From Rubellimicrobium arenae (GTDB lineage Bacteria; Pseudomonadota; Alphaproteobacteria; Rhodobacterales; Rhodobacteraceae): a stretch of 64,000 bases of DNA. The number at the start of each line of letters is the position of its first letter. Position 1 is the stretch's first letter. The DNA lies in NCBI RefSeq assembly GCF_017916275.1, contig NZ_JAFMST010000006.1, forward strand, positions 186,001 to 250,000, written 5' to 3'. Positions 33,907 through 43,204 of the stretch are shown here, piece after piece. The notes beneath the pieces are model-generated. The model had not been told where the DNA came from. It did no database searches and was given only the letters and a program-made list of their open reading frames with translations. The position numbers and the translations under genes were made by a program.

Positions 33907-34371
33907 ATGACCTCTCCCCTCGCGCTCGATGCGTGGGCGGGCCGGGCTGGCGTCACCCTCTTGCGGGTGTCGCTCGGCACGATGTTCCTCGCCCACAGCG
34001 TCGTCCTCAAGCTCTTCACCTACACCCTCCCCGGCACCGCCGCCTTCTTTGAGGGCGTGGGCCTGCCCGGCTGGCTCGCCTACGTCACCTTCGCCGCCGA
34101 GGCGGCGGGCGGCCTAGCCCTCGTGCTGGGCATCCAGGCGCGCTGGGTGGCGATGTTGCTCAGCCCCTTCCTGCTGGGCGCCCTCGTGACCGTCCATTGG
34201 GCTAATGGCTGGGTCTTCACCGCCGCGGGCGGCGGTTGGGAGTACCCCGCCTACCTCTTCGTGCTCTGCCTGGCTCAGGCCCTTCTGGGCGACGGCGCCT
34301 GGGCGCTCAGCCCATCTATCTCCCTCGGGCGCCTGTTCGGCCTCGCTCGCCCCCAGCCACGCCTCGGCTGA
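33907..34371 (+). CDS. DoxX family membrane protein
   Basis: 154 aa with four helices. DoxX signatures: VTLLRVSLGTMFLAHSVVLKLF, PAYVTFAAEAAGGLALVLGI-like segment (LAYVTFAAEAAGGLALVLG), and LLSPFLLGALVTVHWANGWVF. DoxX proteins are quinone- or thiol-linked membrane proteins found with oxidative-stress and detoxification genes. It precedes two GST genes in the same orientation. Confidence 0.87.
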   Translation: MTSPLALDAWAGRAGVTLLRVSLGTMFLAHSVVLKLFTYTLPGTAAFFEGVGLPGWLAYVTFAAEAAGGLALVLGIQARWVAMLLSPFLLGALVTVHWANGWVFTAAGGGWEYPAYLFVLCLAQALLGDGAWALSPSISLGRLFGLARPQPRLG

Positions 34372-34425
34372 GCGCGCGGCCGATCCCCTGATCCCGACAC
34401 CCTGTCCAGCATAAGGACTGCATCC

Positions 34426-35046
34426 ATGAAGCTCTACTACTCTCCGGCCGCCTGCTCCTTGGCCGTCCACATCGCCCTGCGTGAGGCGGGGCTGCCCTTT
34501 GATCTCGCCAAGGTCGATCTCGGCCGCCATCGGCTGGCCGACGGCTCTCCGCTCATTGCTGTGAACCCCAAGAACTACGTTCCCGCGCTCGAGACCGAAG
34601 CCGGCGACGTGCTCACCGAGGTCGCGGCGATCCTGCAATGGGTGGCCGAGCAAGCACCTGACCGCCACCTCCTGCCGCCTGCAGGGACTCTGGAGCTCCA
34701 ACGCGCCCGCGAGTGGCTGAACTTCATCGCGACCGAGCTGCACAAGGGCTTCTCGCCCTGGCTCTGGCACAAGGAGACCGAGCCCGCCACGCGCGAGCAG
34801 GTGGTCCAGAAGCTTCATGCCCGTTTGGTGCTCGTCGAGGAGCGTCTGACTGGGCGCGACACCGTGCTCGACCGCTTCAGCGTGGTGGATGCCTACCTGT
34901 TCACCATCCTGAACTGGGCCGGGATCCTCCGCTTCGACCTCTCGGCCTATCCGGCGATCCGCGCCTACCTCGGTCGCATCGCCGCTCGTCCAGCCGTGCG
35001 CGCCGCACTGACCGCCGAGGGGTCACTCAGGGCGCAGGCGGCCTGA
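34426..35046 (+). CDS. Glutathione S-transferase (GstA-like)
   Basis: 206 aa. Thioredoxin-fold N-terminal half (MKLYYSPAACSLAVHIALREAGLPF, with Ser/Cys at positions 9-11, and NYVPALETEAGDVLTEVAAILQW). All-helical C-terminal half (ELHKGFSPWLWH, FSVVDAYLFTILNW). This is the bacterial beta-class pattern with CxLA replaced by ACSLA. It conjugates glutathione to electrophiles in the cytoplasm. Starts 54 bp after DoxX; the second GST follows by 76 bp. Confidence 0.93.
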   Translation: MKLYYSPAACSLAVHIALREAGLPFDLAKVDLGRHRLADGSPLIAVNPKNYVPALETEAGDVLTEVAAILQWVAEQAPDRHLLPPAGTLELQRAREWLNFIATELHKGFSPWLWHKETEPATREQVVQKLHARLVLVEERLTGRDTVLDRFSVVDAYLFTILNWAGILRFDLSAYPAIRAYLGRIAARPAVRAALTAEGSLRAQAA

Positions 35047-35122
35047 AATCGGCACCTCAGCAAAGTCGGGGGTGCGGCCGCCCGCGCTCCCTCCCGTTCA
35101 CCGTACCCTCTGGAGACCTCCC

Positions 35123-35800
35123 ATGCCCCGCCTGGAACTCGTGAGCCACGCCCTTTGCCCTTACGTCCAGCGCGCCGTCATTGCGCTGACTGAGAAGGGG
35201 GTGCCCTTCACCCGCACCGTGGTCGACCTCGACAACAAGCCAGCCTGGTTCTCAGCCCTCTCGCCCCTGGGCAAGGTGCCCCTCCTGCGAGTGGACGACG
35301 CTGTGCTCTTCGAGTCCGCCGTCATCTGCGACTACCTCGACGAGACCCTGGAGCCGCGCCTGCATCCGGCCGATCCGCTGGAGCGGGCGCGCCACCGCGC
35401 CTGGATCGAGTTCGCCTCGACGGTGCTCAACGACATCTGGCGGCTCTACACGGCAGCGGACGAGGCGGGCTTCGACGCGCGCCGGACCGACCTGGCCACC
35501 CGCTTCGATCAGATTGAGGCGGTTCTAAGTGAAGGACCCTGGTTTGGAGGCGAGCGCTTCTCGTTGGTAGACGCGGCCTTTGGTCCGGTGTTCCGCTACT
35601 TTGACGTGTTCGACAGCTTCGTCGACCTCAGGCTCTTCGACGGACGGCCGAAGACGAAAGCTTGGCGCCAGGCGCTGGCAGCCCGGCCCAGCGTGCAGGG
35701 GGCGGTCGCGCCCGACTACCCCGAGCGCCTGCGCGCCTTTGTTGTGCGGCAGGGCGGGTACTTGGGCCAGCTCGCATTGCAAGTCGAGCAGGCCGCGTGA
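35123..35800 (+). CDS. Glutathione S-transferase (omega/stringent-starvation-like)
   Basis: 225 aa. N-terminal ELVSHALCPYVQRAVIALTEKGVPF carries the CPYVQR motif of omega/SspA-like GSTs, in which Cys10 is likely catalytic and can act as a glutathione-dependent reductase. PLGKVPLLRVDDAVLFESAVICDYL binds glutathione; the C-terminal domain holds RFSLVDAAFGPVFRYF. Followed by a strong hairpin at 35828-35849. Confidence 0.93.
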   Translation: MPRLELVSHALCPYVQRAVIALTEKGVPFTRTVVDLDNKPAWFSALSPLGKVPLLRVDDAVLFESAVICDYLDETLEPRLHPADPLERARHRAWIEFASTVLNDIWRLYTAADEAGFDARRTDLATRFDQIEAVLSEGPWFGGERFSLVDAAFGPVFRYFDVFDSFVDLRLFDGRPKTKAWRQALAARPSVQGAVAPDYPERLRAFVVRQGGYLGQLALQVEQAA

Positions 35801-35827
35801 TCCCTTGTTCTGACTGACCTACCCAAT

Positions 35828-35849
35828 GGGCCGCCGGGATCGGCGGCCC
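35828..35849 (+). terminator. Strong hairpin after the GST genes
   Basis: GGGCCGCCG-ggat-CGGCGGCCC: a perfect 9-bp GC stem with a 4-nt loop, 28 bp after the GST stop. There is no U-run, so it may be a stability element or a partial terminator that separates the tautomerase gene. Confidence 0.5.
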
Positions 35850-35886
35850 GCTACACGACCGCTCACCCGACCCAAGGGACCCCTCG

Positions 35887-36291
35887 ATGCCCATGATTAC
35901 AGTCCGGTACGTCACCCCTGAACCTCGGCCCGACCTTTCCGAGCAGATCGCGGCCCTGGCCACCCGTTTGGCGGCCAACCACCTCGGAAAGCGCCCGGAG
36001 GTCACGGCCGTGCTCGTCGAGCCGGCCGCGCCGGGATCGTGGTTCGTCGCAGGTCAGAACCCAACTCAGCTCGGGTTCTCTGTCTTCTGGCTCACCATCA
36101 CGATCACCGCCGGAACGAACGTGAAGGCCGAGACGGCCGCCTTTATCCGGGCCGCCTTCGATGGCATGCAAGACCTGCTCGGTCCGGTCCGTGAGGAGAG
36201 CTACGTTCTGGTGCAGGCGGTGGACGGGGACGCCTACGGCTATGCCGGGCGGACGCAGAGCGCTCGCTGGGCGGACGCCCACCCAGGCTGA
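35887..36291 (+). CDS. Tautomerase/4-oxalocrotonate tautomerase-like protein
   Basis: 134 aa. The start places Pro right after the initiator Met (MPMITVRYVTPE), as needed for the catalytic amino-terminal proline of the tautomerase superfamily; the C-terminal half (VLVQAVDGDAYGYAGRTQ) fits the longer single-chain members. It interconverts keto and enol forms of small acids. Comes after the GST pair. Confidence 0.8.
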   Translation: MPMITVRYVTPEPRPDLSEQIAALATRLAANHLGKRPEVTAVLVEPAAPGSWFVAGQNPTQLGFSVFWLTITITAGTNVKAETAAFIRAAFDGMQDLLGPVREESYVLVQAVDGDAYGYAGRTQSARWADAHPG

Positions 36292-36414
36292 GCGTAAACA
36301 CGGCCGCGCAGGGATGGTGACGCCACCCCAGCGGACCAGACCGATGTTGTAGGGCATGGCCTGCAGGCTACCGGGACGAGTAAACGAAGAGCTGCCGAGT
36401 TCCAAGGATCCGAC

Positions 36415-37149
36415 ATGAGCAACCTGCTGCAGAAAGCCATCGACAACAACGTGGGCCTTTACCGGACCATCCTCGGCCACCTTGGGATCGGCTGGCGCGT
36501 CGAGGCTGACCTGGCCCACACGGATGAGAAGGCTCCTCCCTACTACTCGAACGCAGTCACCCGCTCAGAGCAGTGGCGGCCCGATCACCGGCTCCTGCGC
36601 ATTGCCGAGACCGCCACGAGGAACGGCTGGGCCGACTGGTCGATCAAGGACAGCCACGACGTCCTGGATCTGGCACCGCTTGGCTTCCGAAGGCTGCTTC
36701 GCGCCAACTGGATCCACCTGAACGCGGCCAGCCTGCAGCCAGTGTCCCATGATCTTCGATTCGAGATTGTGGCGGAGGAGGAGGGCTTGGCCCGTTGGCG
36801 GGCCGCCTGGGACCCCGACCTCCAACTGGGTCAGCTGCTCTTCGGTCCGCAGTTGCTGAACGACCCGGATCTTGCCTTTATCGCAGGATACGACGGCGAC
36901 CGCCTGGTCTGCGGCTGCCTTGTCAACCGAACCGACGATGTCCTGGGAATCTCCAACTGCTTCGCACTGGAGGAGCCGAGGGCCTGCTGGGCTGCAATGG
37001 TGCGCTTCATCACTGATCGGCTCGGCCAATCCAGCCTCGTGGGCTATGAACGCGATGCCGCTTTGGCCGACTTCCAGTCGATTGGCTTCGAGCCGATCGG
37101 CAGCCTGTCCGTGTGGCACCGTCCCACAAGCGCGCTTGGATCAGCTTGA
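36415..37149 (+). CDS. Hypothetical protein with GNAT-like fold
   Basis: 244 aa. The second half (LAFIAGYDGDRLVCGCLVNRTDDVLGISNCF, then MVRFITDRLGQSSLVGYER and FQSIGFEPIGSLSVW) resembles a degenerate GNAT acetyltransferase, with beta hairpin and a terminal strand but no clear acetyl-CoA RxxGxG/A loop. The N-terminal half is unassigned. Monocistronic. Function unknown. Confidence 0.75.
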   Translation: MSNLLQKAIDNNVGLYRTILGHLGIGWRVEADLAHTDEKAPPYYSNAVTRSEQWRPDHRLLRIAETATRNGWADWSIKDSHDVLDLAPLGFRRLLRANWIHLNAASLQPVSHDLRFEIVAEEEGLARWRAAWDPDLQLGQLLFGPQLLNDPDLAFIAGYDGDRLVCGCLVNRTDDVLGISNCFALEEPRACWAAMVRFITDRLGQSSLVGYERDAALADFQSIGFEPIGSLSVWHRPTSALGSA

Positions 37150-37249
37150 TCGACGTGCAGAGAATCAATGCTGCGCCAAATGTCGGATAGGCGCAGATCA
37201 TGCTCGGACTGGCGGTCAGGTCCAGACCCCGGTCCTCATGCTTGGGCGC

Positions 37250-37627
37250 TTACTCGTCCTGGCTGCTGATCCTGAGATAGTACCCGTCCGGATCAAGGAT
37301 CCGGAAGTCCCAGGCTCCCCAGGGTTGAAGGGTCAACTCCGTCGATCGCGGCCAGTCCCTCGCTGCGACCCTGTCATACGTCGCTCGGACATCCTCGACC
37401 ATCAGGGCGATCTCCACCCCACGCCCGAGTGGCTCCCCTGGTCGGCTGTGGATGGGGTGCGTGGGGTCCAGGGTGCTTCGCCGGTTCAGCGCGATCACAG
37501 CTTCCCCCTGCGCCAGGGCGATGTAGCCGTCCTCCTTGCGCTTGAGGACCTCGAAGCCCAGCACGCCCGTGTAGAAGGCGAGCGAGCGCTCGACGTCCTC
37601 CACGAAGAGTTCGAGTTGAAGCTTCAC
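37250..37627 (-). CDS. VOC-family (glyoxalase/bleomycin resistance-like) protein
   Basis: 125 aa from a GTG at 37627, which has GGAGG six bases upstream; the frame also has a GTG at 37660 overlapping the previous stop. VOC pattern: LQLELFVEDVERSLAFYTGVLGFEVLKR, then VEIALMVEDVRATYDRV and WDFRILDPDGYYLRIS. Single-module, substrate unknown. Directly downstream of the CadC/TPR regulator on the same strand. Confidence 0.87.
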   Translation of the reverse strand: MKLQLELFVEDVERSLAFYTGVLGFEVLKRKEDGYIALAQGEAVIALNRRSTLDPTHPIHSRPGEPLGRGVEIALMVEDVRATYDRVAARDWPRSTELTLQPWGAWDFRILDPDGYYLRISSQDE

Positions 37628-37656
37628 GCAGTGCCTCCAAAGACGGTCATCATGCG

Positions 37657-39204
37657 TCACGTGATCCCGGCCGCGCGTAGCCCTTCCAAGTAAGCCGGAT
37701 TCCGCTCGGCCACGGCGGGCGGCACGCTGGCCGCGAGCCGCTCCATCGTCAGCCCCGGATGGGCCTCGAGCAGCTTGCGCGCTGCTGCCGTGGCGTTCGC
37801 GACATCACCGATGCGACCATAAAGGCTCGCTAAGGGGCGGTACGCCCAGGTGATCCCCGGCGTGTTCATCAGCGCCTCGTGAATCAGCCGGATTGCCAAA
37901 TCGAGGTGGCCCAGATCGGCTTGGGCCGAGGCAGCACCGATGCGCATGTTGAACAGGAACGGATCGAGCGGGGAGAGCCGGCGGGCGCGCTCGAACTCGA
38001 CAAGCGCCTCGGCCGGTTGCCCGTCATAGAACAAGGCCCAACCCAGGCGCATGCGCCCCCAGGCGTTGTTGGGATCGAGTTCGAGCGCACGCCGCACGAA
38101 GGTCAGAGCCTGAGCTTCGTCCGCGGTCGCCAGAGAGTAGGCTGCGCTGATCGCCACGAGAGCGGGCGCATCATCGTCGACCCGCTCGGCGGCTCGGCCG
38201 GCGAGGCGGAAGGCCTCGGCGCGATCAGCCAATGGATCGCTGGACCACATGTAGCTCGGCTGCTGCGCGACGGCCCAGGCCTTGTAGGCCAGCGCGCGGA
38301 CATGGTTGGCATCGGCCTCGGTCGCGCGCGAAAGCAGCGCAATGGCCTGTGCGTTCTCCTCGCGCCGATGAGCCCAGAAGTGGGGCAGGGCGCGGAGGAC
38401 CCACGCCCGCGCCTCATTGGTGATCTCGCAACTTCCATCCACGCAAGCGATCTCGGCCGCCCTGACCCGGCCGGGCAATTGGCCTGCCACTTGCATGGCG
38501 ATGCGGTCCTGCAGGTCGAAGAGGTCATCAAAATGATCATCGAAGCGGCCCGACCAGAGCGTGTGGCCGCCCGCGTCCAGAAGGCTCACGCCGATGCGCA
38601 GTCGCTCGCCGGCCCGCCGGATGGTGCCCTCGACGAGATAATCCGCCCCGAGGATCTGGGCCGTCGTGCGAGCGTCGGACAGCTTATCCCGGAACACGAA
38701 GGCAGACTGGCGGGCAATGACTCGGAACTCATGAACGCGGCTCAAGGCCGAGGTGATCTCATCGACGATGCCATCGGCCAGAACGTCGTCCGGGCTGTCT
38801 GCGAGATAGTGGAAGGGCAGGACAGCCAAAGCTGGCATGCCATCGGACCAAGAGGGCGCACTGGCCCGCTTGGGCTTGGGCGCAGGATCGACTCGTTCCA
38901 CCTCGACGGGGGCAATCAGGCGAAAGCCCCGCCGCGCCACCGTTTCGATGATCTTCTGCGCCTTGCCGCTGTCGCCCACGGCCCTCCGTGCGGCGTTGAT
39001 GCGGGCGCTGATGGTCGCGTCGGACACGATCAGCCCGCGCCAGACATCGGCCAGCAGAGCATCGTGGGTCACCAGGTCGCCTGCCGATCGGACCAAAAGG
39101 TGGAGGAGATCGAATACCTGCGGCTCAAGACGCAAGACCTTCCCGTCCCGCACGAAGATGTGGCGGTCGGTATCCAGGCTGCAGGTGGCGAAGCGGTAGT
39201 TCAC
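37657..39204 (-). CDS. CadC-type winged-helix protein with TPR domain
   Basis: 515 aa from GTG 39204. N-terminal OmpR/PhoB-like winged helix (LEPQVFDLLHLLVRSAGDLVTHDALLADVWRGLIVSD...KIIETVARRGFRL). A TolB-like/adenylate-cyclase-associated middle region follows (LADGIVDEITSALSRVHEFRVIARQSAFVF). The C-terminal half is made of TPR repeats (ALELDPNNAWGRMRLGWALFYDGQPAEALVEFERARRL). There is no transmembrane helix, unlike true CadC. These proteins are thought to regulate transcription through protein contacts. Divergent from a DUF1127 gene. Confidence 0.88.
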   Translation of the reverse strand: MNYRFATCSLDTDRHIFVRDGKVLRLEPQVFDLLHLLVRSAGDLVTHDALLADVWRGLIVSDATISARINAARRAVGDSGKAQKIIETVARRGFRLIAPVEVERVDPAPKPKRASAPSWSDGMPALAVLPFHYLADSPDDVLADGIVDEITSALSRVHEFRVIARQSAFVFRDKLSDARTTAQILGADYLVEGTIRRAGERLRIGVSLLDAGGHTLWSGRFDDHFDDLFDLQDRIAMQVAGQLPGRVRAAEIACVDGSCEITNEARAWVLRALPHFWAHRREENAQAIALLSRATEADANHVRALAYKAWAVAQQPSYMWSSDPLADRAEAFRLAGRAAERVDDDAPALVAISAAYSLATADEAQALTFVRRALELDPNNAWGRMRLGWALFYDGQPAEALVEFERARRLSPLDPFLFNMRIGAASAQADLGHLDLAIRLIHEALMNTPGITWAYRPLASLYGRIGDVANATAAARKLLEAHPGLTMERLAASVPPAVAERNPAYLEGLRAAGIT

Positions 39205-39376
39205 GGAGACGATCCAGGGCTCGGCGAGGGGCAGCTTATCACAAGCAGCGACAGCACGGTCAGCCCGGACTGAGGCGAAAGGCAAGAGGATCGCAAGACT
39301 TTCGCAAGAGGCGCTTCAAGCCGCGATCCGTTCCTCAGGGCATTGTTGCAGCAGGTCCCAACAAGGAGAGGCCGCC

Positions 39377-39586
39377 ATGCGCTCCGCCCACTCGACAACG
39401 CTGACCACTGTCCCCCTGTCCTCTGCGTCGCTGATACGGCGCCTTGTGATCCGCCTCGTTGAGGCGGATGTCCGTTACCGCCAGGCACGTCGACTCGAGA
39501 GCCTGCCAGAGCATCTGCTGCGGGATATGGGTCTACCCACCTCGACGTCTGCGGGAGGATCGCGCATCTCGCAGACGTGGGGCTGA
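39377..39586 (+). CDS. DUF1127 (YjiS-like) small protein
   Basis: 69 aa. Arg-rich helix then the DUF1127 core LESLPEHLLRDMGLPTS. GGAGAGG precedes the ATG. Divergent from the CadC/TPR regulator. Second DUF1127 protein in the window. Confidence 0.8.
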   Translation: MRSAHSTTLTTVPLSSASLIRRLVIRLVEADVRYRQARRLESLPEHLLRDMGLPTSTSAGGSRISQTWG

Positions 39587-39768
39587 CCAACAAGTGGTCG
39601 GTCGGGCCCGCTCAGATCGTCATCGCTGGGGGGTGGTTTGCAGGCTGGAGCCTGAGCAGGTCGCTTGGCGTCAACGTCGCCTTTCACGACTTTGCCGGTC
39701 CGACACCCGGCCAGCGCCGGGCGAGTGTCCCGCCCTGACCGGAGGCTCCAGCTCTCCTACCCCGGCCG

Positions 39769-41139
39769 TCAGCTCGGCGTCAGCCGCTTTGCAAACCGAC
39801 GTGTGGAGCCGCGAAGTAGAACCAGCCCGGTTGTAACTAACAGGAGCGCATCGGCTGCGGGCTGGGCCAGCCAGATACCGGGCTCACCCAGGACCAGGGG
39901 CAGAGCAAAGCTGAGCGGGATGGCGAAGACATAGGTTCGCGCCAACGACAGGAGCGCCGAACGGCGCGCATCGCCGATGCTCTGGAAGTAGTTCGCGACC
40001 ATCAGGCAGGGCCCGAAGACCACGTAGAGTGCGGCATAGGCCGGCAGGATACGCGCCACCTCAGATGCCACAGCCGGGTCTTCCACAAAGGCCAGCCCGA
40101 TCGTATGCCGCAGCAGGATCAGATCGGCCTCGACCAGGGCCGAGTAGGCGAGGGCGACGACCAGCACGAGCCGCAGCGTGGCGCCCGAGCGCGCCGTCAG
40201 ACCCGCGCCATGGCTGTTGCTGACCATAGCCTGAAGCGCGAGCGCCATTCCAAGGAGCGGGAGGTAGGCGAAGGTCATCAGGCGGGTGATCACGCCGTAA
40301 GCGGCCACGGTTGTATGCTGGTCTGACCCGCCATGGAGGCGCAGTGCTGCGATGATAGCCCCGGAGCCCAAGGCGATGCCGATGAAGCTGAGGCTGCGCG
40401 GGGCGCCCAAGGCCAGGATCTCGCGCCAGCCGAAGTGCCAATCAGTCGCGAATCCCAGGCGGAAGCCGAGAGGTGTCTGACCGCGGGCGCGGTAGGCGAT
40501 GACGACCGTCAGAGCCAGTGCCTGCGCCAAGGCAGTGCCCCAAGCCGAGCCAGCGACCCCGAGGTCGAACCAGGCGATGAGGACGTAGTTAAGCCCGAGA
40601 TTGGCCATCGACACGAGAAGGCCCGCCAGAGCCATGAATCCGATCCGCCCCTCGCTCCGCAGCCCATCGGACTGGAGCGAGAGCAGGAACAGGAACGGCG
40701 AAGTCAGGACTGCGATGCCGAGGAAGGTATGGCCCAGGTTGGCCAGTTCGACTGACCCATTGGCCAGCGCAAGGACGAGGGGCAGGCCCATGACTGCGAA
40801 AAGGGTGAAGGCGGCCGCGCAGACGACGAGGGCAAGCCCGTGGGCGCCGGCGAAGTAGCGGCGCGCCTCGTCAAGCCGGCCTGCGCCGAGTTGCTGCCCC
40901 AGAAGTGTGGCCATGCCACTGGCCACCATGGTAGCGAGCGCGACCAGGAGCATCGAGAGCGGAAACACCAGGGTGACCGCCGCCAGCGCCTCGGGGCCGA
41001 CGAACAGGCCCAGGAGGACGGCATCGGCCACGGTCAGCAGGCCATTGACACTGGTGAGCAGGATGATGGGGAGGGCCGTGCGGGCGAAGGTCGCGGGGAC
41101 GGACCCCTGAAGGTACACATTCTCGGACAAGCGGGTCAT
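39769..41139 (-). CDS. MATE-family efflux transporter
   Basis: 456 aa with 12 helices in two MatE halves: ILLTSVNGLLTVADAVLLGLFVGPEALAAVTLVFPLSM at the start, and GAPRSLSFIGIALGSGAIIAALRLHGG opening the second half. Exports cationic drugs or metabolites using Na+ or H+. Monocistronic. Confidence 0.92.
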   Translation of the reverse strand: MTRLSENVYLQGSVPATFARTALPIILLTSVNGLLTVADAVLLGLFVGPEALAAVTLVFPLSMLLVALATMVASGMATLLGQQLGAGRLDEARRYFAGAHGLALVVCAAAFTLFAVMGLPLVLALANGSVELANLGHTFLGIAVLTSPFLFLLSLQSDGLRSEGRIGFMALAGLLVSMANLGLNYVLIAWFDLGVAGSAWGTALAQALALTVVIAYRARGQTPLGFRLGFATDWHFGWREILALGAPRSLSFIGIALGSGAIIAALRLHGGSDQHTTVAAYGVITRLMTFAYLPLLGMALALQAMVSNSHGAGLTARSGATLRLVLVVALAYSALVEADLILLRHTIGLAFVEDPAVASEVARILPAYAALYVVFGPCLMVANYFQSIGDARRSALLSLARTYVFAIPLSFALPLVLGEPGIWLAQPAADALLLVTTGLVLLRGSTRRFAKRLTPS

Positions 41140-41249
41140 GGAAGGTTGCCTTGCTAAAGGGGGATGCCGACGAGGGAGTCCTGTCAGCCAAGTACGGGAT
41201 GGAACGGGCAGCGGAGCCGCAGTCGGGCCTCAAGGGTGAGGCGGGCCGC

Positions 41250-41687
41250 TCAGGCGCGCTGCAGGCGCATGTGGGGCTCGCCGTTGCCGGTCCGCGCTGG
41301 GGATGTTCCATCCTCGTCGAGCGTCGCGGTCACGCGCCGCCGCATATGGGCATACGGGCTTCCCGCCGTCACGTTGATCGGCGCATCGAACTGCACGGTG
41401 ACGCTGGTCTGCCCGGAGCCCAAGGGCGTTGCAGCCAAGAGGACACCCTCGAAGGGATGGCCTAGATAGGTGCCGGTGACCCGGTTACTCGGGGCAAGGG
41501 GAGTGGGGTCCCGCTCAGGCAGGTGGGCGCAAGCTGTGTTCCAATCACGGAAGCCGTGCCGTCGCGCCACGACCTCGAGCGCGGCCCCGTGCGTGACTGA
41601 CGCGCCCATGGCTTGGCGTTGCCCGCGCCAGGTTCTTGCTTCAGTCTTCAGAAACTCGCGGCTCAGCGCCTTCACATGCGACGTCAT
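41250..41687 (-). CDS. Glyoxalase-superfamily-type small protein
   Basis: 145 aa. N-terminal AxxxLKxEA...THGAALEVVARRHGFRDWNTACAHL matches the short helical domain often annotated as glyoxalase superfamily protein in alphaproteobacteria. The C-terminal half is a small beta domain (GTYLGHPFEGVLLAATPLG, VTVQFDAPINV). GAGGA precedes ATG 41687. Biochemical role unknown. Confidence 0.75.
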   Translation of the reverse strand: MTSHVKALSREFLKTEARTWRGQRQAMGASVTHGAALEVVARRHGFRDWNTACAHLPERDPTPLAPSNRVTGTYLGHPFEGVLLAATPLGSGQTSVTVQFDAPINVTAGSPYAHMRRRVTATLDEDGTSPARTGNGEPHMRLQRA

Positions 41688-41954
41688 GGTCGTCCTCACA
41701 TTCGTGAGGCGGATCATCTCATGGGGCCCGCGTTGCCATGAACCGCCTCGGAGGAGGTACGATCAGGTCCGTCGAAACTGACTTCACCATCGGATGAACC
41801 GGCGAGCGGCGGGCGTCAGCAGCCGCACGCTCCATGCCGGATCGGCAGGTGTTCGTCAAGGCGGATCCGGGCCGCCCTAGGGCTCATCGTTGCCGAATGG
41901 CGCAAACATCATTACCACTGGCAGCCAGATCAAGAGACAACACCCTCAGCAGAC

Positions 41955-42389
41955 ATGAAGCTCGTTACACAGCGGATTCTGCTTTATTCGCCAGAGCGCG
42001 TTTGGTCCGTTTTGGCTGATTTCGAGCACTACTCTGACTGGAACCCGCTGAACGTGTCCGCGATTGGTAAGGCCGGGTTGGGCGCCAGGGTGCCGATGAC
42101 GTTCATGAACCCGGGCAGGCCAGGAGCGACCATCAAGCAGACCGTGACCGTGGTGGCCTTTGACCCACCCCGGTGGCTGGCCTGGCGCGGGCACATCCCG
42201 GTGCTGTTCACAGGTGTCCACTTCTTTGAACTTGCGCCATCGCAGGACGGAACCGAGCTTCACCATGGCGAGGTACTGTCAGGCCTGGTGCCATTGACCT
42301 GGACACGCGAACGGATGGCCAAGCAGACGGCGGCTTACGAACGGATGAACGACGCACTGGAGCAGCGCCTTGCTCGGATCAGCATCTGA
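41955..42389 (+). CDS. SRPBCC-family (START-like) protein
   Basis: 144 aa. SRPBCC/polyketide-cyclase-like pattern: SPERVWSVLADFEHYSDWNPLNVSA, then DPPRWLAWRGHIP, GTELHHGEVLSG, and a long final helix (MAKQTAAYERMNDALEQRL). Binds a hydrophobic ligand in a helix-grip cavity; ligand unknown. Convergent with the SH3 protein at 42535. Confidence 0.85.
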   Translation: MKLVTQRILLYSPERVWSVLADFEHYSDWNPLNVSAIGKAGLGARVPMTFMNPGRPGATIKQTVTVVAFDPPRWLAWRGHIPVLFTGVHFFELAPSQDGTELHHGEVLSGLVPLTWTRERMAKQTAAYERMNDALEQRLARISI

Positions 42390-42501
42390 GACAGGCAGGG
42401 GGCCGCTAAGCTCATCCGTGGACGCGTCCTGGAAAGCATAAGGATTTGTGGACTGCGGGCGCGTGGTCAGGTTCCGACAGCTGTCCCCGGGGACGCGTTG
42501 A

Positions 42502-42522
42502 GCCGGGCCGTCGTGGCCCGGC
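42502..42522 (-). terminator. Hairpin between convergent genes
   Basis: GCCGGGCC-gtcgt-GGCCCGGC: perfect 8-bp stem, 5-nt loop, 13 bp beyond the stop of the minus-strand SH3 gene. A second palindrome GTCCCCGGGGAC lies at 42483-42494. No U-run, so termination would be weak or bidirectional. Confidence 0.5.
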
Positions 42523-42534
42523 CCGGTCCAATTG

Positions 42535-43044
42535 TCACTGCCCGCTGAGATAGCGGCGGTTGACCCAGCCCTCCCAGCCGCCGGCGCGCACCTTTTGCCA
42601 ACTGCCGACAGCATAGGGCAGAAAAGCGATGTCACATTCGTTGGGCGCGAGTTCCGTCAGGATCCGGGAGGTTGCGGCCGGCCAGGCTCGCAGGTTGAGG
42701 ACGTCCCACTCCGCCACGCCTGTGACGCAGTACATGGCCGGCGAGACGGCGGCGAGGTAGCGCCGATGCGCCCAGCCCCGGTAGTGCCCATTCTCGACGG
42801 GGCACCAGTCGACCTGACAGTCGTCCATCAAGGTGACACCGCAGGCGGCATAGGGCAGGCGGGTCAGGACCCGCGATCCGGTGCCCGGTCCTTCCCGCAG
42901 GTTGAGCGTATCATCGGTGGCAATGTTGATGACGCAATGCTCTCCTCCGGAGACGAGCGGGTCGGCCGCAGCTCTGTCGGGCAGGAGCAAGGGGGCAAGT
43001 GCCATCGACAGGGCCGCAAGGAGGGAAAAGGTAGTGCTACGCAT
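42535..43044 (-). CDS. Secreted protein with two bacterial SH3 domains
   Basis: 169 aa. Signal peptide at residues 1-27 (TTFSLLAALSMALAPLLLPDRAAA). Two SH3b-like repeats follow: LNLREGPGTGSRVLTRLPYAACG...CPVENGHYRGWAHRRYL, and LNLRAWPAATSRILTELAPN...GGWEGWVNRRYL. Paired Cys residues suggest disulfides. SH3b domains bind peptidoglycan or target proteins to the cell wall. Starts from ATG 43044 with GAGAGA upstream. Confidence 0.85.
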   Translation of the reverse strand: MRSTTFSLLAALSMALAPLLLPDRAAADPLVSGGEHCVINIATDDTLNLREGPGTGSRVLTRLPYAACGVTLMDDCQVDWCPVENGHYRGWAHRRYLAAVSPAMYCVTGVAEWDVLNLRAWPAATSRILTELAPNECDIAFLPYAVGSWQKVRAGGWEGWVNRRYLSGQ

Positions 43045-43204
43045 CGAATGATCTCTCTCGTGAAGTGATCCCCAAGTGCGGCAGACCACTGCGCAGGCTC
43101 TATGCGCCAAGCCCGAAAGATCCAAGAACACGCGCGCGTTAGCGAATATCCACCACGCCACTGAACCTGTTGCTGACGGGCAGGATGCAGGCGCGAGCGA
43201 TCGC

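Noticed and set aside
37879-39273. 464-codon plus-strand frame
   Set aside because: Antisense to the CadC/TPR regulator, whose domains are clear.
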